Below, one piece after another: positions 1 through 6,324 of a stretch of 9,478 nt of DNA. Position numbers and translations under genes: made by a program. The notes beneath the pieces are model-generated. The model was not told where the DNA came from, searched no databases, and worked only from the letters and a program-made list of their open reading frames with translations. The stretch spans positions 1-9,478 of the forward strand of contig JADBKA010000184.1 in assembly GCA_014896635.1 (NCBI GenBank), read 5' to 3'. How positions within the stretch are numbered: position 1 is the stretch's first letter; each line of letters begins with the position of its first letter. The DNA is from Ktedonobacteraceae bacterium (GTDB taxonomy: Bacteria; Chloroflexota; Ktedonobacteria; Ktedonobacterales; Ktedonobacteraceae).

Positions 1-137
1 TGCCTTTGCTCCCTGCAACACTATTTTGACAGGATTGGCTGCGCACGCAATCTTTCTCTTCCCCTGAAAGGTATGGTGGTGGAAAGGCATTTGTACGACA
101 TTCAACATTCGCAATAGAATATCATTAATTTTAAGTA

Positions 138-167
138 TTTACATTTATCTTTTTCCTCTGCTATCCT
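138..167 (+). promoter_or_regulatory. Probable promoter of comEA-comEC
   Basis: A TTTACA box (138-143, five of six matches to the -35 consensus) lies 18 bp before TATCCT (162-167). The latter is preceded by TG one base upstream (159-160), as in an extended -10. Transcription would begin near 174, about 33 bp before the comEA ATG. A short hairpin, TCAAC-AAAA-GTTGA (172-185), sits at the predicted transcript start, just before the ribosome binding site. A second possible -10, TAGAAT (115-120), and a perfect but unpartnered TTGACA (26-31) lie further upstream. The assignment rests on consensus matching only. Confidence 0.4.
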
Positions 168-206
168 GAAGTCAACAAAAGTTGAGCTTGGGAGGTTTGC
201 AGGGAA

Positions 207-1031
207 ATGACGACATCGTCCTCTGGATTAAAATATGAGCCGAGTAATAATCAGGATTGGTTACGGGAGCAATTTGCTCAGCAGAAAACAATTCCGAATC
301 TGGAGGCTGTGCTGCCTTTGTCGGAAGCAGAACTGCAAGTTCAAGATGCCGAAATCGCTGTAGAAAAAGAGAAGAGCGGTGCTCTCGTTGTTCCAGAGAC
401 AGGAGGAGGAAGGCGATCTTTACTGCCGGCAATTACTGCGCTTCTGATACTGGTCCTTGCAGCAACTCTTTATTTTATCTGGTATACTCCTTTCTCCGCA
501 TCTGATAGCCAGGTTGTTAGCAGACAAAATCTGGCACCAGGCAGTGCTGGGATTACTGCTTCTGTAGTCTTACAGGATAATGCACAGGCTACACCTGATA
601 CGACTACTGGCGACATCCAGGTCTATATTGTAGGCGCAGTCAAGCATCCGGGCGTTTATCGTCTCCCGGCGGATGCGCGAGTTTATCAGTTGCTTCAGGC
701 TGCGGGTGGTCCTCTCCCAAATGCGAATCTGGTAGCCCTTAATCTGGCTGCGCGCCTGACCGATGGGCAGGAAATATATGTCGCTACCATAGGGGAGAAA
801 CCTCCTGTAATTGGAGGAGGTGGGATGGGCAACGCCGGTCAGGGCCACCTGGTAAATATTAACACTGCATCCACTGATGAACTGCGCCAGCAACTTCATG
901 TCAGTAGCACGACCGCACAGGCCATTGTTGCTTATCGTACACAGCATGGACCTTATATGTCTGTAGAGGAACTGGCGAGTGTAGTGAGTAAGACAATATA
1001 CGAGAAGATCAAAGACAAGGTGACTGTGTAG
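207..1031 (+). CDS. comEA: ComEA-like competence DNA receptor (SLBB + helix-hairpin-helix)
   Basis: In the ComEA family, a membrane-anchored protein binds incoming double-stranded DNA outside the membrane and passes it to ComEC. The 274-residue product has a hydrophilic cytoplasmic N-terminus (1-71), a single membrane span (about 72-92, after an Arg-Arg pair), and a Ser/Thr/Ala-rich spacer. These are followed by an SLBB-type domain (about 137-193, with VGAVKHPGVY) and a C-terminal helix-hairpin-helix region (about 216-274, opening VNINTAS). The ATG at 207 has GGGAGG at 190-195. comEC follows 59 bp later on the same strand, supporting the assignment. Two things are odd. The N-terminal extension is long, whereas ComEA usually starts close to its anchor. 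The Gly-Ile-Gly hairpins are also missing: the first reads HVSS and the second is shortened, so DNA binding may differ. Family assignment is strong; activity is uncertain. Confidence 0.88.
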   Translation: MTTSSSGLKYEPSNNQDWLREQFAQQKTIPNLEAVLPLSEAELQVQDAEIAVEKEKSGALVVPETGGGRRSLLPAITALLILVLAATLYFIWYTPFSASDSQVVSRQNLAPGSAGITASVVLQDNAQATPDTTTGDIQVYIVGAVKHPGVYRLPADARVYQLLQAAGGPLPNANLVALNLAARLTDGQEIYVATIGEKPPVIGGGGMGNAGQGHLVNINTASTDELRQQLHVSSTTAQAIVAYRTQHGPYMSVEELASVVSKTIYEKIKDKVTV

Positions 1032-1090
1032 AGGAGGTTCTCAATCAATACTTCTTAAATTTTGGTGTCTAAAAAACAGGTGGGAAAGTT

Positions 1091-3664
1091 GTGATGGGAG
1101 AACAACACGGCATCGGGCCGAGATTGCAGGGTCTGTTCCTGGTAGTGATATGCTGTGCGTGGCTGGCGGGTATTTATCTGGCTTCCTTTTGTGTTCAGGC
1201 ACTTCCAGCACCGGTCCTGCTGGCTGGCTCTGGCGGTGCGCTGATACTGGCTCTCTTATTGTGGCACAGGTCGGTTGAGCGTTCCATCGCGTTCCTGACT
1301 TTTTGCCTACTTCTAGGAGCATGGCGTTATAGCGTTGCTTCGCCGGTGCAAGATCCTCATACTATTGCGCGCTTTATAGGTGCTTCCATCAAGGTACGCG
1401 GGATTATCTCCGAGGAACCCAGGCTCCAGGGGCGCACTCGTATGCTGGTTGTGGAAGTGAAGCAGGTACTTCAGGGAGGTGGCACGCGCTGGAGTGAAGC
1501 AAATGGCCGCATTGAGGTCGGGATGCTGGGAGTAGCCATTGAAGATCCTTATGGAGCAGCTTATGGAGATACAGTTGAGATCGATGGAAAGCTCCAGAGT
1601 GTGCCGCCGCATAGTCCGCCGGATATCTTTGCAAATATGGCTTTTCCCCGCATAAGAGTGCTCAATCATGGTGGCATCCTGTTGCTCTCCTATCTCTACC
1701 ACTTGCGTATCATGCTGGCGAATGCCATTGAGCGATCTCTTCCTCAGCCGGAAGCCGCGCTGCTGGTGGCGATACTTCTCGGCCTGCGTACGCCTGCTCT
1801 AAAACCCCTGGCTCAGCCTTTCAATGTGACGGGGACCGCGCACCTGATCGTGCCTTCTGGTTTTAAAGTGACCATTCTGGCTGGTCTGCTTGCCGGGGGT
1901 ATACGCTACCTCTTGCAGCGCCTTCAAACGGGCAAGATGCAGCCGGGAGAAGCAATTTCGCCTGTTGCGGCACGCAGCAGGTGGCAGAACTGGCTGGCAA
2001 CCGCGCCGGTGCTGCTCGGTATTGCCGCTTATACGATTCTTAGTGGAGCAGGAGCAGCGGCGATCCGTGCAGGTGTGATGGGTGCTTTGCTGGTAATTGC
2101 TCCTCTTCTGAAGCGCAGTTACAATGTGTACACTGCGCTGGCGTTTACGGCGCTGCTTATGAGTCTGGCAGATCCTTTTGTTTTGTGGGATGTCGGATTT
2201 CAACTCTCCTTCCTCGGTACGCTGGGTATTGTGCTACTGACGCCCTACTTTCAGCGTCTACTCCACTTCCTTGAGCGTCTTCCTTTTGGCCCGATCCTGG
2301 TTGAGAATATCGCTGTCACCCTGGCTGCCCAGATAGCAACGCTGCCGATTTTTGCCATCACGTTTCAGCAGGTTTCGTTTATCTCACCGATTGCCAATCT
2401 GCTAACGGTGCCGCTGCTGGCAATACTGATCTTTCTTGGCCTGATCGTTTGTGGTGCAGGATTGCTCTTTGCTCCTCTTGCCCTCTGGTGCGGCTGGGCA
2501 GTCTGGCCTCTACTCTGGTATGTCACGCATATCATCACCTGGTGCTCCGAAATACCAGGAGCCTATTTCATCACCAGTAATATTGATAGCACTATTGCCT
2601 GGTTCTATTACGCATTTATCGGCATACTATTCTATTTCTTTATATACAGTAAAAACACAACAATTCTGCCAGGCACATCCTTGCGTACCCGGCCACGCGC
2701 CGGTAGCGCAGTTGTTCCAGGTCTCTCCCGGCGTTCCTGGCGTTTTATACAGGCAGGACTGGCGCTGCTCGTTGTATTGATCATAGTCGGGAACTCGCTG
2801 TTAATCCCACCTGATCAGCCACTGCGTGCTGCGTTCCTGGCTGTAGGACCTGCCAATCAGCCGTATCAGGGTGAGGCTATTCTGATACGCACACCAGAGA
2901 ATAAAACTATTCTGATTGATGGTGGTATGGACACGGCTTCGCTGGCCCAGATGCTGGACAGTCGTTTATCACTCTGGAAGCGCGTGCTGGATATAGTAGT
3001 GCTTACATCGCCTCAAAAAGATCATATTACCGGTTTGCTGGATGTGATCAATCGCTATACTATACATACAGTGGTCGATGGAGGCATGCTCCATCCGACT
3101 GCAACTTATGCCCTGTGGCGACGTACTATAAGCGAACACAATTTACATTATGTTGCCGCAGTTGCGGGGATGGCTGTTCCGCTGGGAGATGTCACGCTCC
3201 AGGTGCTATGGCCTCCCTCTCAACTGCACAAAGGTACTAATGAGGTGCGCGATAATACGCTGGTGGTACGCCTTCAGACGCCGGGAGTGCGTCTGCTGTT
3301 GCTGAGTTCTGCTGCCTACAGTACCTATGCCCTGGCAGGACTCATGGCCGGGACCGATGCTCGCTATCTCAAAGCGGAAATCGTCCAGATCGTAGGAGAG
3401 GTTGACAGACCTTTTACAGCCGGGCTGGAGACATTGCTCCAGAAAGTTAATCCCTCCTTGCTTGTTATCACACCCGGAGTCTTGAATGCGCGCCAGCGTC
3501 AGCTATTGCAAAAAAGCTCTGTCCCTGGTTCTATCGCGCCCTCAATGCCGCCGGTACCCGGCGGGGCAAACTCTCGCTGGCAGACGATACAGGTAGCGCA
3601 GGTAGGCACAGTAGAAATTACCAGCAATAAAAATGGCTGGCACATTGACAACTCAGGCCCATAA
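1091..3664 (+). CDS. comEC: ComEC/Rec2-family DNA-uptake channel with degenerate C-terminal MBL domain
   Basis: ComEC forms the inner-membrane pore through which single-stranded DNA enters during transformation. The 857-residue length is normal. N-terminal membrane helices (about 13-83) precede the soluble DUF4131/OB-like region (about 98-195, with IKVRGIISEEPRL). The polytopic Competence domain (about 221-530) carries LLVAILLGLRT and GTAHLIVPSGFKV, followed by another helix near 559-578. The C-terminus (about 576-850) has the metallo-beta-lactamase-like layout, with LIDGG at 608-612 and LTSPQKDH at 638-645. Its active site is largely gone: the usual first His is S640, the DVGQGD loop reads VGPANQPYQGE, the LTGD Asp is replaced by Ser (739-740), and the HHGS motif reads VGEVD (768-772). 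The nuclease domain is therefore probably inactive, while the channel looks intact. GTG 1091 follows AGGTGGG (1078-1084); ATG 1094 is an alternative. Cotranscription with comEA is likely. An orphan GAGGAGG (1031-1037) overlaps the comEA stop. Confidence 0.92.
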   Translation: MMGEQHGIGPRLQGLFLVVICCAWLAGIYLASFCVQALPAPVLLAGSGGALILALLLWHRSVERSIAFLTFCLLLGAWRYSVASPVQDPHTIARFIGASIKVRGIISEEPRLQGRTRMLVVEVKQVLQGGGTRWSEANGRIEVGMLGVAIEDPYGAAYGDTVEIDGKLQSVPPHSPPDIFANMAFPRIRVLNHGGILLLSYLYHLRIMLANAIERSLPQPEAALLVAILLGLRTPALKPLAQPFNVTGTAHLIVPSGFKVTILAGLLAGGIRYLLQRLQTGKMQPGEAISPVAARSRWQNWLATAPVLLGIAAYTILSGAGAAAIRAGVMGALLVIAPLLKRSYNVYTALAFTALLMSLADPFVLWDVGFQLSFLGTLGIVLLTPYFQRLLHFLERLPFGPILVENIAVTLAAQIATLPIFAITFQQVSFISPIANLLTVPLLAILIFLGLIVCGAGLLFAPLALWCGWAVWPLLWYVTHIITWCSEIPGAYFITSNIDSTIAWFYYAFIGILFYFFIYSKNTTILPGTSLRTRPRAGSAVVPGLSRRSWRFIQAGLALLVVLIIVGNSLLIPPDQPLRAAFLAVGPANQPYQGEAILIRTPENKTILIDGGMDTASLAQMLDSRLSLWKRVLDIVVLTSPQKDHITGLLDVINRYTIHTVVDGGMLHPTATYALWRRTISEHNLHYVAAVAGMAVPLGDVTLQVLWPPSQLHKGTNEVRDNTLVVRLQTPGVRLLLLSSAAYSTYALAGLMAGTDARYLKAEIVQIVGEVDRPFTAGLETLLQKVNPSLLVITPGVLNARQRQLLQKSSVPGSIAPSMPPVPGGANSRWQTIQVAQVGTVEITSNKNGWHIDNSGP

Positions 3665-3760
3665 GCCAGGCATAGGCATAATGCTCTACAGCTACGTGCA
3701 TCGGCAGCCAGGAACTTCAGCAAGGTGTGCTTATGCAAAAAGTCCAGAGCGCCACGAAAA

Positions 3761-3764
3761 AGGA
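3761..3764 (+). promoter_or_regulatory. Ribosome binding site of the zinc-ribbon gene
   Basis: AGGA, preceded by an A-run from 3757, lies 11 nt before ATG 3776 and 8 nt before GTG 3773. It is too close to ATG 3767 and lies downstream of the longest possible start, GTG 3725. It therefore favours the short form, which begins directly at the first zinc-knuckle cysteines. Confidence 0.5.
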
Positions 3765-3775
3765 TTATGCCTGTG

Positions 3776-4396
3776 ATGAACTGTGAACGCTGTGGCAATG
3801 AATTGCCAGGAAATACAACAGTCTGCCCGGTGTGCGGATCGGTGAATCCCCAGGCTTCGTCTCAGCCGGCCACAAGTTATGGCCCACCCGGCCAGCCCAA
3901 CTTCGGAATACCTTCCCTTCCTCAGCAAAACTATACGCAACCTGCATACTATCAACAGCCTATCTCTCGTCAGCCAGTGCCGCCTCCACTGAAAGAGCAG
4001 GCGGGATTTTACAGGTTGTACCAGTCTCCCCCATACTATTCGGCAGGCCCTGTCAATCCTCCGCTTTCCGGCAATTTTCAGTTTACTCGCCGAAATAATA
4101 GCGCCCTGATAACAGAACTCCTGCTCTCGCTTTTTGGTATTTTTGGCGTCGGCTGGCTCATGGCCGGCGAAACCGTGATCGGCGTTATCCTGCTGCTCGC
4201 CAGTGTGCTTATTTACTGGCCTGTTATTTTACTGGGAACGGTAATAACAGATGGCTTTGCTTTGATTTGCCTGGGACCTGTGGCCGTTGGCATGATTATT
4301 CTCAATGTCATGCTCTTGCAGAGGACGCTGAACAGGAAAGCTGCCCGCTCCACCACTCCGCCCCCGCGCTGGCATATGCCGCCTCGTTCAGAGTGA
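3776..4396 (+). CDS. Zinc-ribbon membrane protein with Pro/Gln/Tyr-rich linker
   Basis: The specific role of this protein is not recognised. The 206-residue product opens with a zinc ribbon: C3-x2-C6 and C17-x2-C20, each pair followed by Gly, as in zinc_ribbon_2-type domains. A low-complexity stretch rich in Pro, Gln, Tyr and Ser follows (about 27-104). Three hydrophobic segments (about 110-129, 132-156 and 160-182) come next, then a basic Arg/Pro tail. This places a cytosolic metal-binding knob on a small membrane protein; similar layouts are common among uncharacterised Chloroflexota and Gram-positive proteins. The ATG at 3776 is chosen because homologous ribbons begin at the first Cys pair and AGGA lies just upstream. 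GTG 3773, ATG 3767 and GTG 3725 are also in frame. It lies 111 bp after comEC, with no clear terminator between, so cotranscription is possible. A competence role would be guilt by association only. Confidence 0.75.
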   Translation: MNCERCGNELPGNTTVCPVCGSVNPQASSQPATSYGPPGQPNFGIPSLPQQNYTQPAYYQQPISRQPVPPPLKEQAGFYRLYQSPPYYSAGPVNPPLSGNFQFTRRNNSALITELLLSLFGIFGVGWLMAGETVIGVILLLASVLIYWPVILLGTVITDGFALICLGPVAVGMIILNVMLLQRTLNRKAARSTTPPPRWHMPPRSE

Positions 4397-4419
4397 GTGG
4401 GAGCAGGCGGCCCCTACTC
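4395..4419. terminator. Hairpin in the convergent gene junction (possible bidirectional terminator)
   Basis: GAGTGGG (4395-4401) can pair with CCTACTC (4413-4419) through six Watson-Crick pairs and one G-T wobble, with an 11-nt loop. The hairpin overlaps the last two bases of the zinc-ribbon stop and ends two bases before the stop of the facing recombinase gene. Neither side has a T-run, so this is a weak terminator candidate. Its position between two converging genes is the main argument for it. Confidence 0.28.
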
Positions 4420-4421
4420 TC

Positions 4422-5432
4422 TTACTTGGGAAAGGCGAGGCGGCGATACTTCTCCTTCGACTCTAACCAGGCCTCGTCAGAAAGACCGAGTTTTTCGCGC
4501 AAAGCGTCCAGCGATACTCCAGATCTGAGCTGCTGTACAGCAAAAGTATCACGTAGTAACTGCAATGTTACACGCTTTTTGATACCAGCGGCTTTGACCA
4601 CGCGCGTCAGAATATAATTTAAATTGCGATCAGTACAGGCAAAAACTGTGTCAGTTGGATGATATGCTTCCAGGTAGCGTCTGAATATCATCGTGAACTC
4701 GCCCGGCAGCGCCAGCCGCCGCTCGCGGTGCTGCTTGCCGGTTGAAGGTGCAAAATGCACGGTGACGATAGGTGTCTCCTCGTCGGAGAGATCAACATGC
4801 TGTACCCGTAATCCCATGACCTCTTCTTTTTTTAAGCCCGAATGCAAAATAAGATAGATCAGGCAATGGGCGCGTGCATCCTCAGCGGCAGCAGAGAGTA
4901 GAAGTTGTATTTCATTATCGAAGAGTAATTCAGGTAAGGGTGGCAAAGGACGCTCAAGAATGAGGCTCGCCGAAGGATCTTCTCTGATCACTCCCTCAGT
5001 AGCCAGCCAGGAGAAAAAATTCTTGAGAAAGGTGACGCGGCGGGCCATCGTTTTGGGAGCAGGCGGTTGACCTTTGTTGCCAAACTTGAGCTGCATCAAC
5101 CAGTCCGTCAAATCTTCTCTGGTGATGCGCCCGACGGGAGTATCATCACCCATGTAGTCTCTAAAGAGTTTGAGATCGGAAAGGAAGCAGGTCACGGTAT
5201 AATTTGACTTGCCGCGTAGCATCAATTCCTGCCGGTAAGGAAGGGCGCATGCTGCCAGGCTCGACTGGTCGGTCAGTGGATTGGTCCGTACCAGCGGGGG
5301 AAAAGGAGTTTCTAGCGGATCGGGTGGTTGTGTGATAACAGCCGGCGGACCAAAAAGATTCGTTTGTAAAACAGTACCTCCTTCAGTGAGGACCGGTTCA
5401 ACCTGCGTTTTCTGCTGAGAATCATCCTGCAT
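4422..5432 (-). CDS. Tyrosine-recombinase (phage integrase/Xer-like) fold protein, catalytic set incomplete
   Basis: The 336-residue product starts with a Pro/Thr-rich, probably disordered region (1-55). A SAM-like core-binding domain follows (about 58-150), then a catalytic-fold domain (about 170-336) with HSGLKKEEVMGLR, GKQHRERRLALP and TLQLLRDTFAVQ. Active family members cut and rejoin DNA using Arg-Lys-His-Arg-His/Trp-Tyr. Here the first Arg is K201, the His of HxLRH is Q291, the next His is D295, and the usual Gly-His is G316-L317. K233, R294 and candidate nucleophile Y329 remain. It may be a strongly altered recombinase or a DNA-binding derivative. The CAT at 5430-5432 is a good start, with AGGAG (5439-5443) 6 nt upstream and an extended -10 further up. 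No att sites or phage genes are visible, so it looks resident, not part of a prophage. It converges on the competence block. Confidence 0.82.
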   Translation of the reverse strand: MQDDSQQKTQVEPVLTEGGTVLQTNLFGPPAVITQPPDPLETPFPPLVRTNPLTDQSSLAACALPYRQELMLRGKSNYTVTCFLSDLKLFRDYMGDDTPVGRITREDLTDWLMQLKFGNKGQPPAPKTMARRVTFLKNFFSWLATEGVIREDPSASLILERPLPPLPELLFDNEIQLLLSAAAEDARAHCLIYLILHSGLKKEEVMGLRVQHVDLSDEETPIVTVHFAPSTGKQHRERRLALPGEFTMIFRRYLEAYHPTDTVFACTDRNLNYILTRVVKAAGIKKRVTLQLLRDTFAVQQLRSGVSLDALREKLGLSDEAWLESKEKYRRLAFPK

Positions 5433-5499
5433 ATGCTGCTCCTTGATCTATAGCTTTTGCTATTATTCCCCATATTGTTCAGGCATCTCTATGGATTTC

Positions 5500-5508
5500 A
5501 TTATAGCA
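5500..5508 (-). promoter_or_regulatory. Extended -10 promoter of the recombinase-like gene
   Basis: Read leftward, the bases are TGC-TATAAT: a perfect -10 hexamer with the TG of an extended -10. It lies about 68 bp before the recombinase-like start codon. No good -35 is present 16-18 bp upstream (TACCCT at 17), as is usual for extended -10 promoters. Transcription would start near 5493. This suggests independent transcription from the upstream acidic-tail gene. Confidence 0.5.
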
Positions 5509-5709
5509 CAGAGCGAGGCGGCAGGGTACAGGGGGATAGAAAAAGCACAGGTTATGCAGAGTTTTTATGCTGTTCAGGCTACTGGCTGATTGCCTATGGG
5601 GGCCGGCGGAAGCCGCAAAAAGCATCTCTAGCCCTCACCGGCTCTTTCGCAAGTACAGAAGACAAATGCCTGTTTGTATTTTTTTCCTCAGACGGAAAAA
5701 CTGAGCGCC

Positions 5710-6159
5710 TTAACTTTCGTCGTCCTCGTTGGCCAGGTCCTCATCAAGTCCGGCAGCATTCTCGTCTCTGCTGCCTTCATCTCCTTCATCCTCCTGTTCG
5801 CTCAGGTCCGCGCTGGCTCTATATGTTTCTTTCCGCACGCGAATCGTTGGATGTATTTCGGGAAAAGGTTTCAAGCCACCGGGTACTGCCGGACCTTCCA
5901 GCAAAGGCTCATACTGCGCGGCAGGTTCGCGCACCAGCACTTCTTCTCCCAGCGCCACTGACTCGAACCCCAGACGGCGCAGATCCATTACCATGCCCGG
6001 CCAGGTATCTTCCGGGGCAATTGCCCACCATTCACGTCCCTGATAGGTGATGGATCGCACGCGCAAAGGCCGGTTGAGATCACCCAGATTAGCCACCAAC
6101 GTCGCGCGTTTCCGTTCAGGCTTTTTCACGATGGTAAACCATCCCTTCTTTACATACAC
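5710..6159 (-). CDS. Unknown small protein with strongly acidic C-terminal tail
   Basis: No family is recognised. The longest form has 149 residues: a basic N-terminal part (KKGWF, KKPERKRATL), a compact middle (about 20-112) with REWWAIAPEDTWPG and RRLGFESVALGEEVLVREP, and a tail (119-149) dominated by Glu and Asp. There is no signal peptide or membrane span, so it should be cytosolic. Coding character is supported by the ordered middle with Trp/Tyr/Pro. The start is uncertain. GTG 6159 has no Shine-Dalgarno sequence and sits nine bases after an in-frame TAG. GTG 6129 has a purine-rich AAGGGATGG upstream and gives 139 residues. The region before 6159 is a repeat array, so the native 5' end may be altered. 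After the stop, a 5-bp hairpin (CTCAG/CTGAG, 5687-5705) lacks a T-run. The acidic tail resembles those of nucleic-acid-mimicking or partner-binding proteins, which is only a suggestion. Confidence 0.6.
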   Translation of the reverse strand: MYVKKGWFTIVKKPERKRATLVANLGDLNRPLRVRSITYQGREWWAIAPEDTWPGMVMDLRRLGFESVALGEEVLVREPAAQYEPLLEGPAVPGGLKPFPEIHPTIRVRKETYRASADLSEQEDEGDEGSRDENAAGLDEDLANEDDES

Positions 6160-6179
6160 TGGACGCTACCGACAGTTTT

Positions 6180-6240
6180 GTCCATTGTTTTTCTGCCCAC
6201 GTTCCCATGTTTCCAGAGTTGGCTGCCCATTGTCTTTTTC
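6180..6240. repeat. Three degenerate direct repeats, spaced 22-23 bp
   Basis: On the plus strand, three related units share a CCAT(T)GT core followed by a T-rich stretch: GTCCATTGTTTTTCTG (from 6180), TTCCCATGTTTCCAGA (from 6202) and TGCCCATTGTCTTTTTC (from 6224). Their CCAT tetramers begin at 6182, 6205 and 6227, giving spacings of 23 and 22 bp, close to two helical turns. CTGCCCA occurs twice (6193-6199 and 6223-6229). Such arrays are typical of protein-binding sites, including the multiple transposase sites at IS21- and Tn7-like ends. No transposase gene or matching second end is in the window. Confidence 0.5.
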
Positions 6241-6276
6241 TTTTTCAGATCTCAAGGTATGGCGATGCAGCACACG

Positions 6277-6285
6277 TTTATACCA
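6277..6285 (-). promoter_or_regulatory. Possible extended -10 promoter of the acidic-tail gene
   Basis: Read leftward, the bases are TGG-TATAAA, five of six matches to the -10 with an extended TG. It lies 118 bp before GTG 6159, and no recognisable -35 was found at the usual spacing. A transcript from here would run through the 6180-6240 repeat array as its leader. Confidence 0.3.
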
Positions 6286-6324
6286 TATCACATAGACGAG
6301 CTATCTGCTAATCGTCGCCTCTAT

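Noticed and set aside
26..31. Perfect TTGACA as a -35 box for comEA
   Set aside because: No acceptable -10 at 16-18 bp (AATCTT at 17), and it lies far from the start codon; a better pair exists at 138-167.
1..108. Leftward open frame from ATG 106-108 to the left edge, possibly the start of a divergent gene
   Set aside because: No Shine-Dalgarno sequence, only 36 codons visible, and an unconvincing amino-acid make-up with His and Lys clusters.
1..117. Rightward open stretch ending at TAG 115-117, possibly the tail of an upstream gene
   Set aside because: Thirty-eight codons, Cys- and His-rich with no recognisable motif; random open frames of this length are common.
3725..3775. Longer N-terminus for the zinc-ribbon protein from GTG 3725
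   Set aside because: The extension is basic and motif-free, no SD precedes it, and a plausible SD lies downstream at 3761-3764.
4422..5432. Prophage or integrative element carried by the recombinase-like gene
   Set aside because: No att-like direct repeats, tRNA gene, or phage or conjugation genes are present, and the catalytic residues are incomplete.
5595..5620. CGGC-GGAA-GCCG hairpin as part of a structured RNA or tRNA
   Set aside because: Only a 4-bp stem, with no surrounding cloverleaf, riboswitch-like conserved core or T-run.
5457..6050. Rightward 197-codon frame overlapping the recombinase leader and the acidic-tail gene
   Set aside because: It crosses an intergenic promoter region and lies antisense to the better-supported leftward gene; its product is Arg/Pro/Ser-rich without domain character.
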